Part shown: positions 8,572 to 16,594 of the stretch, piece by piece
How the letters are laid out: every line of letters begins with the position of its first letter
Position numbering within the stretch: position 1 is the first letter of the stretch
NCBI GenBank assembly: GCA_934085585.1
Contig: CAKOHI010000006.1
Span: 1-64,000 of the forward strand
Origin: an uncultured Bacilli bacterium
Lineage (GTDB): Bacteria > Bacillota_I > Bacilli_A > RF39 > UBA660
Length of the DNA stretch: 64,000 nt
Direction: 5' to 3'
Notes under the pieces: generated by a model
The model's database searches: none
The model's input: the letters and a program-made list of their open reading frames with translations, nothing else
Told to the model about the DNA's origin: nothing
Made by a program: the position numbers and the translations under genes

Positions 8572-8710
8572 GTTTTTTTTACAAATTTATTAATTTTTTT
8601 TCATTTTTTTAAAAAAACATTAACTATTTAATAAATCATAGAAATTTTTCTTCATATAATTTCCAGCAAATTCAATTACATTAATTAGTTTTAAAACTAT
8701 GTGTTGCAAC

Positions 8711-8734
8711 AAAAAAACTAGAACAAAGTCTAGC
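8711..8734 (-). terminator. Terminator of the Arg-Pro tRNA operon
   Basis: Minus strand CTAGA-CTTTGT-TCTAG followed by seven T, 15 bp after tRNA-Pro. Confidence 0.65.
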
Positions 8735-8748
8735 GTTTAAATTCAAAC

Positions 8749-8825
8749 TGGTCGAGAAGACAGGATTTGAACCTGCAACCCCTAGGTCCCAAACCTAGTG
8801 CACTACCAAATTGTGCTACTTCTCG
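8749..8825 (-). tRNA. tRNA-Pro(UGG)
   Basis: Cloverleaf with acceptor CGAGAAG/CTTCTCG, anticodon TGG in the loop TTTGGGA, T-arm GGTTCAAATCC, encoded CCA. Confidence 0.97.
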
Positions 8826-8845
8826 ATTCAACCAAAATTTTTAAA

Positions 8846-8922
8846 TGGTACGCCCAAAGGGATTCGAACCCCCAACCTTTAGATCCGTAGTCTAACGCTC
8901 TATCCAGTTGAGCTATGGGCGC
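8846..8922 (-). tRNA. tRNA-Arg(ACG)
   Basis: Cloverleaf starting GCGCCCATAGCTCAA, anticodon ACG (first position expected to be edited to inosine by TadA), T-arm GGTTCGAATCC, encoded CCA. Confidence 0.97.
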
Positions 8923-8944
8923 GTATTTTCCCAAGTGCACTAAC

Positions 8945-8974
8945 ATTATATTACAATAAACTAGCAAATGTCAA
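8945..8974 (-). promoter_or_regulatory. Promoter of the Arg-Pro tRNA operon
   Basis: Minus strand TTGACA (8969-8974), 18-bp spacer, TATAAT (8945-8950), about 22 bp before tRNA-Arg. Confidence 0.8.
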
Positions 8975-9012
8975 CCTATTTATAGAAAAAAAGTCATTTT
9001 TTACCAATTAAC

Positions 9013-9041
9013 AAAAATAGCCAAGACTTAATCTTGACTAT
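9013..9041 (-). terminator. Intrinsic terminator of miaB
   Basis: Minus strand ATAGTCAAGA-loop-TCTTGGCTAT followed by TTTTTG. The stem overlaps the miaB stop codon. Confidence 0.75.
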
Positions 9042-10440
9042 ATATACCATCTAAACTAAAACTTTTAGCATCAGTTATCTTAACAGGAATAATTTTACCA
9101 ATTAAACTGTCATCACCTATTACATTTACTAATTTCATTGTTTCAGTGTATCCATAAACTTTAGAATCATCTTTCTCACTTTTTCCAATTATTAAAACAT
9201 CAACAACTTTTTCTAACATTTTTTTATTACTTTCCAAAGAATATTTATTAACAAGTTCATTTAACTTTTGTAGTCTTTCTTCTTTAACACTCATAGGTAT
9301 TTTATCTTCCATTTTTGCTGCTGCTGTTCCTTCTCTAGGTGAAAAAATAAATGTATAAGCTCCATCAAATTTGCAATAATTAACAATATCCAACGTTTTT
9401 TGAAAATCCTCATCAGTTTCGTTTGGAAAACCAACAATTATATCCGTTGTAACAGCTACATTCTTTACTTTTTCTTTAATTTGATTAAAAAGCTTTTTAT
9501 ATTCATCAATAGTATATTTTCTATTCATTTTTTTAAGAATTTCATCACTACCAGATTGAATTGGTAAATGTACATAAGGCATAATATTATCATATTTTGC
9601 AATAACATCAACCATTCTATCAGTAAAATTCCAAGGATGTGATGTAACAAATCTAATTCTAGGAATACCAATTTTTGCTACATTTTCTAAAAGTGTTGCA
9701 AAATCGTAACCTAAATTTAAATCTTTACCATACGCATTGACATTTTGACCAAGCAAAGTAATTTCCATATAACCTTGTTCTTTTAAAGTCTTTACTTCTT
9801 CCAAAACTTCTTCCATTTTACGGCTTCTTTCTCTTCCTCTTGTATATGGAACAATACAATATGTACAAAATTTATCACAACCATAAATAATATTTATCCA
9901 AGCACTTATTTTAGAATCTCTATTGTATTTTACATTTTCAAATACCACATCACTATTTGAATAAACTTCAATATTTTGATTCTTTTTATTATTAGCTTCT
10001 TCAATTAAACTTGGTAATTCACTCAAGTTATAAGTACCAATAATAATATCAATATATTGATGTCTATTATGTATTTCTTCAATTTCAGTTGGTTGTTGCA
10101 TTAAACACCCAGCAATAGCAATAATTAAATTAGGATTTTCCTTTTTTAAATGTTTACATCTTCCTAAATACCCAAACACTTTATCTTTTGCATTTTCTCT
10201 AATAGCACAAGTATTTAAAACAACAATATCAGCTTTTTCTAATTCATCAACAGCTTCATATCCCAAAGCTTCCAAATAATACTTTATTTCTTCAGAATCA
10301 TGAACATTCATCTGACATCCATAAGTTCTTAAAAAATATTTTTTTCCTTTATATAATGGTTTTATATTTAAATTTAACTTTTCTTCTTTAACATTAACTT
10401 TTTTTCTACTACCAGCTACTAACAAATCAGGTACTTTCAT
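9028..10440 (-). CDS. miaB: tRNA-2-methylthio-N6-dimethylallyladenosine synthase MiaB
   Basis: 470 residues from the ATG at 10440; AAAGGAAG sits at proper spacing, while the TTG 18 bases upstream overlaps that site and is unlikely to be used. MTTase domain with Cys in YGCQMN, NTCAIRE and AGCLMQQ (first 4Fe-4S cluster), radical-SAM motif YGCDKFCTYCIVPYTRG (CxxxCxxC), and a C-terminal TRAM domain (about 400-470). It thiomethylates i6A37 of tRNAs reading UNN codons. Two Fe-S clusters link it to the suf genes of this window. Confidence 0.95.
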   Translation of the reverse strand: MKVPDLLVAGSRKKVNVKEEKLNLNIKPLYKGKKYFLRTYGCQMNVHDSEEIKYYLEALGYEAVDELEKADIVVLNTCAIRENAKDKVFGYLGRCKHLKKENPNLIIAIAGCLMQQPTEIEEIHNRHQYIDIIIGTYNLSELPSLIEEANNKKNQNIEVYSNSDVVFENVKYNRDSKISAWINIIYGCDKFCTYCIVPYTRGRERSRKMEEVLEEVKTLKEQGYMEITLLGQNVNAYGKDLNLGYDFATLLENVAKIGIPRIRFVTSHPWNFTDRMVDVIAKYDNIMPYVHLPIQSGSDEILKKMNRKYTIDEYKKLFNQIKEKVKNVAVTTDIIVGFPNETDEDFQKTLDIVNYCKFDGAYTFIFSPREGTAAAKMEDKIPMSVKEERLQKLNELVNKYSLESNKKMLEKVVDVLIIGKSEKDDSKVYGYTETMKLVNVIGDDSLIGKIIPVKITDAKSFSLDGIYSQD

Positions 10441-10616
10441 AATACTACTTCCTTTCAATGCACTATTCTATCACATAAACAAAAAATGTGAAAGCGTTTT
10501 GACTAATTTTGGGTTGGAATAAGTTAGTAAGTAGAATGGTTATATAACATCTTAAGCACAATAAATGGATAACATGTAATAAAAATTTATTAGCCAAAAC
10601 CCGCTTTCGAATAAGT

Positions 10617-10695
10617 ATTTTAAAGCATATTTTTTTTATTGCAAGCGATTCGACAAAACATATCAAAATGTTACAAAGAAAAATCACCAGTCTAT
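10617..10695 (-). promoter_or_regulatory. Promoter module A with an exact Spo0A box, upstream of miaB
   Basis: On the minus strand: 0A box TTTGTCGAA (10649-10657), 4 bp, TTGCAA (10639-10644), 16-bp spacer, TAAAAT (10617-10622). The same architecture and about 80% of the bases over 55 bp recur at 32267-32342 before an Rpn gene. Here no Rpn gene follows; the next gene is miaB about 180 bp downstream. The rest of the gene-free stretch 10441-10872 is AT-rich, with a second possible promoter near miaB and the serS terminator. Confidence 0.55.
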
Positions 10696-10843
10696 ACATT
10701 TATTTACATTTTTCATAAAAAAAATGTACACATTTACACTTCAAAAAGTTAATTTTACATTTTTTTAAATCATTAAATTTCAAAATAAAAATCTATGTCT
10801 AAAATTAATGTGAATTTCAGACTATCTGATGAGTTCTTTATAC

Positions 10844-10875
10844 AAAAAAAGTGACTATGAAAATCACCTTTTTTA
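10844..10875 (-). terminator. Intrinsic terminator of serS
   Basis: Minus strand AAAAAAGGTGA-loop-TCACTTTTTTT, immediately at the serS stop codon. Confidence 0.7.
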
Positions 10876-12165
10876 ATTTTTATTATTAGGTTTAATTGTT
10901 TTTAATCCTCCCATATAAGGTTGTAAAACTTTTGGAACATTTACACTTCCATCCTCTTGATAATGTTGTTCTAAAATTGCAATCAAGCTTCTAGGACTAG
11001 CAATAACAGTGTTATTCAAGGTATTTACAAACACATTACCTTTATCAGTTTTCATTCTAATACCTAATCTTCTTGCTTGAGCATCACCTAATAAAGAACA
11101 TGATCCAACTTCAAAATATTTTTTTTGTCTAGGACTCCATGCTTCGATATCACAAGATTTAACTTTTAAGTCAGCTAAATCTCCACTACAACATTCCAAA
11201 GTTCTAACAGAAATATCCATACTTCTAAAGAAATCAACTGTACACTTCCACATTTTATTGTACCAATCCATTGCTTCTTCTTCCTTACACAAAACAATCA
11301 TTTCTTGTTTTTCAAATTGATGAACTCTATAAATTCCTCTTTCTTCAATTCCATGAGCACCAACTTCTTTTCTAAAGCAAGGTGAATATGAAGTCATCGT
11401 GATTGGTAATTTTGCTTCATCAATCAGTTCTCCTTTAAATCTGCCAATCATTGAATGTTCACTAGTACCAATTAAATATAAATCTTCTCCTTCGATTTTG
11501 TACATCATTGCTTCCATTTCAGGAAAAGACATAACACCTGATACAACATCACTATGTATCATAAATGGCGGAATACAATAAGTAAATCCTTTACTAATCA
11601 TAAAATCTCTAGCATAAGCAAGGGTTGCTTCATGAAGTCTTGCAATATCCCCAACTAAATAATAAAAACCATTACCACTAGTTTTACCAGAGCTTATTTT
11701 ATCTAACCCATCAAAAGATTCACAAATATCTGCATGATAAGGAATTTCATAATCAGGGACAAAAGGTTCCCCAAATTTTTCAATTTCCACATTTTCACTA
11801 TCATCTTTTCCAATTGGCACACTTTCATCAATTATATTTGGAATAACCATCATTCTATCTCTAATTTCTTTTTCTAAACGTTCTTCTTTTTCTTCTACTT
11901 CACCAATTTTTTCGTTTATTTCACTTACTTCATTTTTAATTTTTTCTACTTCATCTAATTTTTTTTCACGCATCAAAATACCAATTGAAGAACTCAAACT
12001 ATTTCTTTTTGCTCGAAGTTGATCAATCATTAATTTAAACTCACGATATGATTTATCATATTCATAAACTTCATCTACTAATCCTAATTTTTTATCTTGA
12101 AATTTCTTTTTAATATTTTCCTTTACTAATTCCCTATTTTCTCTTATTAATTTAATATCTATCAT
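10873..12165 (-). CDS. serS: Seryl-tRNA synthetase
   Basis: 430 residues from the ATG at 12165, preceded by GGAGGA; eleven more codons upstream are open but run back into the T-box terminator. An N-terminal antiparallel coiled-coil arm (about 30-105) binds the tRNA long arm; the class II catalytic core carries motif 2 (FRKEVGAHGIEERGIYRVHQ) and motif 3 (NTVIASPRSLIAILE). It charges tRNA-Ser and is controlled by the T-box leader before it. Confidence 0.97.
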   Translation of the reverse strand: MIDIKLIRENRELVKENIKKKFQDKKLGLVDEVYEYDKSYREFKLMIDQLRAKRNSLSSSIGILMREKKLDEVEKIKNEVSEINEKIGEVEEKEERLEKEIRDRMMVIPNIIDESVPIGKDDSENVEIEKFGEPFVPDYEIPYHADICESFDGLDKISSGKTSGNGFYYLVGDIARLHEATLAYARDFMISKGFTYCIPPFMIHSDVVSGVMSFPEMEAMMYKIEGEDLYLIGTSEHSMIGRFKGELIDEAKLPITMTSYSPCFRKEVGAHGIEERGIYRVHQFEKQEMIVLCKEEEAMDWYNKMWKCTVDFFRSMDISVRTLECCSGDLADLKVKSCDIEAWSPRQKKYFEVGSCSLLGDAQARRLGIRMKTDKGNVFVNTLNNTVIASPRSLIAILEQHYQEDGSVNVPKVLQPYMGGLKTIKPNNKN

Positions 12166-12177
12166 ATAATCCTCCAA

Positions 12178-12385
12178 AAAATAAAAGGTGATACCCAAGG
12201 AGTCATAGAAATGACGGTACCATCCTTTATTTAACTTAATTTATATAACGGTTTAATCCGAGGTAACATACCCAACTCAAAAGATAGATTTCATTATTTC
12301 CGCTTTTCCTTTTCCACCACCAAGGAATCTCTATATAGTTTTCATAATTACTTATTCTTTTTCTTCGTTTTTACAAATTTAATAT
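12178..12385 (-). promoter_or_regulatory. T-box riboswitch in the serS leader
   Basis: The minus-strand leader contains the T-box sequence AAAGGATGGTACCGTC (about 12213-12228). It can form either an antiterminator or a terminator whose arms AAAGG..GGTACC and GGTATC..CCTTT enclose the small hairpin GTCAT-TTCT-ATGAC and are followed by TATTTTTT. Stem I lies at about 12280-12345. A UCU triplet in GAAATCTATC near 12285-12295 is the likely serine specifier. Uncharged tRNA-Ser is expected to allow read-through into serS. The specifier assignment is by eye. Confidence 0.9.
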
Positions 12386-12415
12386 AACACAATTCATTCT
12401 AAATTACTAGTCTTT

Positions 12416-12955
12416 TTAATAATTTTCAGCTTTTAATTCAAAATAACTTTGTGGATGATTACATACTGGACATACAGCTGGAGCTTCTTTACCAATAACA
12501 ATATGTCCGCAATTACGACAAATCCAAACACATTCTCCATCTTTACTAAATACTAACTTATCATCAATATTTTTTAATAACTTACGATATCTTTCTTCAT
12601 GTGCTTTTTCAATATCAGCAACACGTTCAAAAAGATTAGCAATTCTATCAAAACCTTCTTCACGTGCTACTTTAGCAAATTCAACATACATATCTGTCCA
12701 TTCAAAGTTTTCTCCACTAGCAGCATCTAACAAATTTTCTTCAGTACTTGGAATATTTCCTCCGTGTAATTCTTTAAACCACATCTTCGCATGTTCTTTT
12801 TCATTATTTGCTGTTTCTTCAAATATTGCAGCAATTTGTTCATAACCATCCTTTTTAGCCTTCGAAGCATAATACGTATACTTATTTCTTGCTTGACTTT
12901 CCCCTGCAAAAGCAGCCATTAAGTTTGCTTCTGTTTTACTTCCCTTTAATTCCAT
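12416..12955 (-). CDS. rbr: Rubrerythrin
   Basis: 179 residues. A four-helix ferritin-like di-iron domain (about 1-140) with paired Glu/His ligands (EETANNEKEHA, ERVADIEKAHEE) is followed by a rubredoxin domain with ICRNCGH and VCPVCNH. It reduces peroxide in anaerobes. Start ATG with AGGAGG upstream. It overlaps the 3' end of the Fur-family regulator by 20 bp, so both are made from one transcript under the operator at 13335-13353. Confidence 0.96.
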   Translation of the reverse strand: MELKGSKTEANLMAAFAGESQARNKYTYYASKAKKDGYEQIAAIFEETANNEKEHAKMWFKELHGGNIPSTEENLLDAASGENFEWTDMYVEFAKVAREEGFDRIANLFERVADIEKAHEERYRKLLKNIDDKLVFSKDGECVWICRNCGHIVIGKEAPAVCPVCNHPQSYFELKAENY

Positions 12956-13322
12956 TTTTTACTTCCTCCTTCTGGCACTCTTCACAAATGCCTTTAAAAA
13001 CAATTTCATAATCAGTTACTATATTATTTTCTATATTTTTTATTTTAGGAAAATCCACATAAAATACATCTATTATTTTAGAACACTTTCTACATATAAA
13101 ATGATAATGAGGAACAATTTTATCATAATGTTTAACACCATTAACTATTAAACTTATAATTTGTTTATCATTTTCCAAAACATTTAAATTCCTATATACA
13201 GTCCCCAAACTTATATTAGAAATGATACACCTTGCCTCATTATATATTTGATACGCATCTAAATGATTATTACTTTTATTTATAATATCTAAAATAACAT
13301 TCTTTTGTTTAGTATTTTTCAC
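12936..13322 (-). CDS. Fur-family repressor, probably PerR-like
   Basis: 128 residues, GTG start with GGAGGTG upstream. Winged helix N-terminal part (about 1-65, with SLGTVYRNLNVLE as recognition region), the metal-binding HYHFICRKC, and a structural zinc site Cys77/Cys80 with Cys113/Cys116. Coupling with rubrerythrin and the 7-1-7 operator in its own promoter suggest a peroxide regulator with autoregulation. Fur or Zur function cannot be excluded from sequence alone. Confidence 0.85.
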   Translation of the reverse strand: MKNTKQKNVILDIINKSNNHLDAYQIYNEARCIISNISLGTVYRNLNVLENDKQIISLIVNGVKHYDKIVPHYHFICRKCSKIIDVFYVDFPKIKNIENNIVTDYEIVFKGICEECQKEEVKNGIKGK

Positions 13323-13334
13323 TTACACCTCCTA

Positions 13335-13353
13335 AATAGTAATGATTACTATT
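13335..13353. promoter_or_regulatory. Fur/PerR-type operator upstream of the fur-rbr operon
   Basis: AATAGTAAT-G-ATTACTATT is a perfect palindrome containing the 7-1-7 arrangement typical of Fur and PerR boxes (core 13337-13351). It lies 12 bp before the regulator's start codon and overlaps the expected transcription start. Confidence 0.75.
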
Positions 13354-13434
13354 TAAATATATCACAATTTACAAGAAAATTCAATCATAAAAAAATATAA
13401 ATATCCATATATTTAAATGAAAGGAATGGTAATA

Positions 13435-13695
13435 ATGGAAATTCTAAAGGTTTCATCAAAATCTAACCCTAGTAAAGTAGCTGGAGCTATAGCTAATATT
13501 TACAGAGAAAAAAAAGAAGTTGAAATTCAAACTGTCGGAGCAGGATCTCTAAATCAAGCCATCAAAGCTATTGCCATATGTCGAGGTTTTGTAGCACCTA
13601 CCGGAGATAATCTAGTTGTAATACCAGCATTTAATGACATAATAATAAATGGCGAACAAAAAACAGCCATCAAACTTATTATCACAAACAAATAA
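13435..13695 (+). CDS. spoVS: Stage V sporulation protein S
   Basis: 86 residues from the ATG at 13435, the same length as B. subtilis SpoVS. It is very conserved (EILKVSSKSNPSKVAGA, GAGSLNQAIKAIAICRGFV, TAIKLII). SpoVS has an Alba-like fold, is needed for late sporulation and affects septation; its molecular role is not settled. Monocistronic, with a terminator directly after. Its presence supports spore formation by this organism. Confidence 0.96.
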   Translation: MEILKVSSKSNPSKVAGAIANIYREKKEVEIQTVGAGSLNQAIKAIAICRGFVAPTGDNLVVIPAFNDIIINGEQKTAIKLIITNK

Positions 13696-13723
13696 CGGAT
13701 CAATTTATCCGTTATTTTATTTT
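13691..13723 (+). terminator. Terminator after spoVS
   Basis: AATAACGGAT-CAATTT-ATCCGTTATT followed by TTATTTT. It overlaps the 3' end of the convergent membrane-protein gene. Confidence 0.8.
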
Positions 13724-14236
13724 CAAAGATATAATTAAAGGATCAAATAATTCAAGTATACCATGAATTAAGAAAAAATATCCTAGTACTAATACCTGTA
13801 TATCATTTTCATAATATAAATTCATTGTAGTTAAAAGCCCAGCTAATATAAACAACACTAAACTAATAACTTCAATAATCCACATTTTATTCTTTCTATC
13901 ATTATAATAGTCCCCTTTTTTTAGTTTAATAAGAGATAAAAGAATAATCCAAATTAGCAAACATAAAGCTAAATACCAAGGGACTTCACTTATATTTAAT
14001 TTTAATGCTACAATAAATACAATGATAGATGCTATACTTGTAAACAAACCTTCATAATCCTTACTTTTATAAGTTAATAAAAATTTAATCAAGTTTAATA
14101 CCGCATAAACTCCTAATACTCCTAAAAATATACCTTTTACTTTTACAAAATGAAATAATGGAAACAATAATAAAACACTTCCACATATTATTAAAAACAC
14201 AGATGCAATTAAATCAACAATTTGTTTCTTTTTCAT
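13712..14236 (-). CDS. Multi-pass membrane protein, possibly DUF308-like
   Basis: 174 residues with about six hydrophobic segments (residues 8-28, 32-55, 65-80, 85-103, 118-137, 147-165) and few charged loops. The spacing resembles the HdeD/DUF308 protein at 4749-5300, but no motif fixes the family. It is 43 bp downstream of sufB on the same strand and may be read through from the suf operon. Function unknown. Confidence 0.55.
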   Translation of the reverse strand: MKKKQIVDLIASVFLIICGSVLLLFPLFHFVKVKGIFLGVLGVYAVLNLIKFLLTYKSKDYEGLFTSIASIIVFIVALKLNISEVPWYLALCLLIWIILLSLIKLKKGDYYNDRKNKMWIIEVISLVLFILAGLLTTMNLYYENDIQVLVLGYFFLIHGILELFDPLIISLKIK

Positions 14237-14279
14237 AAATCCTCCACCTACATTGTATCACAAACAGCTAACAAATGCA

Positions 14280-15593
14280 TTATAAATTTCTCTTTATCAA
14301 TTGATTTAACTCAACAGCATATTCCATTGGAAGTTCACTTTTAAATTCATCAATAAAACCTAAAACAATTAACTCGGTTGCTCTTTCTTCTGGAATACCT
14401 CTACTCATTAAATAAAATAATACATCATCACTAATTTTTGATACTGTTGCTTCATGTTCAATATTACTCGTTATATTTCCAACTATATTCGTAGGTATAG
14501 TATCAGACATAGATTTATCATCTAAAATTAAACTATCACATTTTACCATAGCATCACTATTTAAAGCATTTTTCTTTATTTCAACCTTACCACGATATGT
14601 AGCATTTCCACCATTTCCTGCAATACTTTTAGAAATTATATTACTTTTAGTATTCTTTCCAATATGAATCATTCTAGCCCCACTATCTTGATCTTGACCA
14701 CTTTTGGCAACACTAATTGTAATACATGTTCCTTTAGAATTATCACCTTTTAAAACACAACATGGATATTTCATAGTTACTTTAGAACCAATATTTCCAT
14801 CAATCCATTCCATAACTCCAGATTCATCAACCAAAGCTCTTTTTGTAACCAAATTATACACATTCGTTGCCCAATTTTGAACCGTAGAATACCTACATTT
14901 AGAATTTTTACCAACATAAATTTCCACAATTGCTGCATGCAAACTTGATTCACTATATGATGGTGCAGTACACCCTTCCACATAATGTAAACTAGAATTA
15001 TCATCCACAATAATTAATGTTCTTTCAAATTGCCCCATATTTTTGCTGTTTATTCTAAAATAACTTTGTAAAGGTCTATCAAGAACAGTATTTTTAGGAA
15101 CATAAATAAATGAACCTCCACTAAACACCGCCGCATTTAAAGCAGCAAATTTATTTTCGGTAAAAGCTACAATCTTACCAAAATATTTTTTTACTAAATC
15201 TGGATATCTTTTTATAGCATCTTCAATTGATGTAAATATTACATTTTTCTTTTCCAACTCTTCAATCATATTATGATATATTACTTCACTTTCATATTGA
15301 ACACCCATACCGCCAAAATGCTTTTCACTTTCTAAAACACCCACACTATCAAGCTCATCCACAACAGGTTTTAAAATATTATTCCAATTATTTTCTAATC
15401 TTTTATCTGCTTCATTATTTTTATAATAAATAACCTCATCAAAATTAAGATTAATTTCTGGCCCAAATTCAGGCATACTTTGTTCTATAAAAGAATTATA
15501 ACCCTTTAATCTATAATCTAAAACCCAATCATCTTCATTTTTTATTTCAGATATTTTTCTTACTTTTTCTTCACTTAATCCAACAATTTCCAT
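14280..15593 (-). CDS. sufB: Fe-S cluster scaffold SufB
   Basis: A 437-residue SufB, slightly shorter than the usual 465. The beta-helix core and C-terminal signature FYLMSRGIPEERATELIVLGFI are present, as is the AMVKCDSLIL segment with the conserved Cys near residue 350. With SufC and SufD it forms the SufBC2D complex that builds Fe-S clusters. Last gene of the csoR-sufC-sufD-sufU-sufB operon; one base separates it from sufU. Confidence 0.96.
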   Translation of the reverse strand: MEIVGLSEEKVRKISEIKNEDDWVLDYRLKGYNSFIEQSMPEFGPEINLNFDEVIYYKNNEADKRLENNWNNILKPVVDELDSVGVLESEKHFGGMGVQYESEVIYHNMIEELEKKNVIFTSIEDAIKRYPDLVKKYFGKIVAFTENKFAALNAAVFSGGSFIYVPKNTVLDRPLQSYFRINSKNMGQFERTLIIVDDNSSLHYVEGCTAPSYSESSLHAAIVEIYVGKNSKCRYSTVQNWATNVYNLVTKRALVDESGVMEWIDGNIGSKVTMKYPCCVLKGDNSKGTCITISVAKSGQDQDSGARMIHIGKNTKSNIISKSIAGNGGNATYRGKVEIKKNALNSDAMVKCDSLILDDKSMSDTIPTNIVGNITSNIEHEATVSKISDDVLFYLMSRGIPEERATELIVLGFIDEFKSELPMEYAVELNQLIKRNL

Positions 15594-15594
15594 C

Positions 15595-16020
15595 TTATTT
15601 ATCTACTCCATCAAGTATTTTAACAGCACTCTTGCTTGATAAAAGTGCACAATTTTTTCTAGCTGGTTGCATATATATTTCATCAAAAACATTAAGTTCA
15701 CCAAGAATTTCAGGATTATAATCTTCTTCATTAATCATATTTTGATAGTTTTTCATTATTTCTTTAGCCTCATTAACACTTTTACCAATCAAACTTTTAA
15801 CAATAATACTTGTACTACTGGTACATATTGCACATGCTTCCCCATCAAAACAAGCATCTACTACTATACCATCTTCTATTTTCATCATTAAATCAATATT
15901 ATCTATACATGAATTACTTCTAGTGTTTTCTTTTATATAAGAGTCATCTTTTTTTAATCCTTTATTCGTAGGATGTTGATAATTATCAAGTATAATTTCT
16001 CTTTTAGTTTCTTTATCCAT
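15595..16020 (-). CDS. sufU: SufU, zinc-dependent sulfurtransferase partner of SufS
   Basis: A 141-residue SufU/NifU-N protein. The zinc and catalytic residues of Gram-positive SufU are visible: Cys-x-Asp (SCIDNID near 38), Cys in GEACAIC, and Cys in ARKNCALLS near 123. SufU accepts persulfide sulfur from SufS. It overlaps sufD by 8 bp and is followed at once by sufB. Its SufS partner is at 47713-48909, outside this operon, which is unusual. Confidence 0.93.
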   Translation of the reverse strand: MDKETKREIILDNYQHPTNKGLKKDDSYIKENTRSNSCIDNIDLMMKIEDGIVVDACFDGEACAICTSSTSIIVKSLIGKSVNEAKEIMKNYQNMINEEDYNPEILGELNVFDEIYMQPARKNCALLSSKSAVKILDGVDK

Positions 16021-16594
16021 TTTGTACCTCCATTAGTTTATCAATAAATTCTTTAACTATAACTTCTTTTTTATTACCATTTCCAATAAGAAAACCTTCC
16101 ATAAGAATTCTTGTTGCATCTTTACTATTTATTCCACGACTTTCTAAATAAAACATTTTTTCTTTACTAAATTCTCCGATATAAGCTGCATGATTTGAAA
16201 AAGTATCATAATTTCTAATAAGTAAATTAGGTTTAATCACACTTATTCCATCTTTTAAATTAATTATTTGATTATCTTCTTTACATACACATTTACACTT
16301 ATCTTTAGGTATTAACCCTGTAATATTGAATTCTAACTTTTTATCCCTTGTATTAACGCCATGACATATAATTTCACTCTCTGTGTTACTTGACGAATGA
16401 TTAACATTTATTTTACACATATTATCATCATTACTTATAATACTTAAATGATATATTACTTTAGCATTGACCCCTTCTAAATTGATTTTTACATCAACAT
16501 TTTTATCAACAACATAATGAAATATTTCAAGATTTTCATTTTCTTTTATATTAAAAATATTACTATCATTATTTATATATATAACCTTATTCAT
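16013..16594 (-). CDS. sufD: Short SufD-like protein
   Basis: 193 residues, against about 400-430 for typical SufD. The C-terminal half keeps the family signature (AAYIGEFSKEKMFYLESRGINSKDATRILMEGF), so the protein interacts with SufC and SufB in the expected place, but most of the N-terminal beta-helix is missing. It overlaps sufC and sufU by 8 bp each, so it is not a leftover of a broken gene. Assignment rests on the C-terminal signature and operon position. Confidence 0.8.
   Translation of the reverse strand: MNKVIYINNDSNIFNIKENENLEIFHYVVDKNVDVKINLEGVNAKVIYHLSIISNDDNMCKINVNHSSSNTESEIICHGVNTRDKKLEFNITGLIPKDKCKCVCKEDNQIINLKDGISVIKPNLLIRNYDTFSNHAAYIGEFSKEKMFYLESRGINSKDATRILMEGFLIGNGNKKEVIVKEFIDKLMEVQNG

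Noticed and set aside
10486..10504. Catabolite-response-like site (TGAAAGCGTTTTGAC) near miaB
   Set aside because: Only one half matches the cre consensus and the 3' C is missing.
10463..10699. 78-codon open frame upstream of miaB
   Set aside because: It runs through the promoter module, lacks a ribosome site, and its resemblance to a frame at 32161-32367 is due to the shared non-coding module.
14777..15010. Open frames on the opposite or shifted strands inside sufB, ezrA, uvrB, tex and other long genes
   Set aside because: They overlap well-supported genes in other frames and have no independent start signals or motifs.
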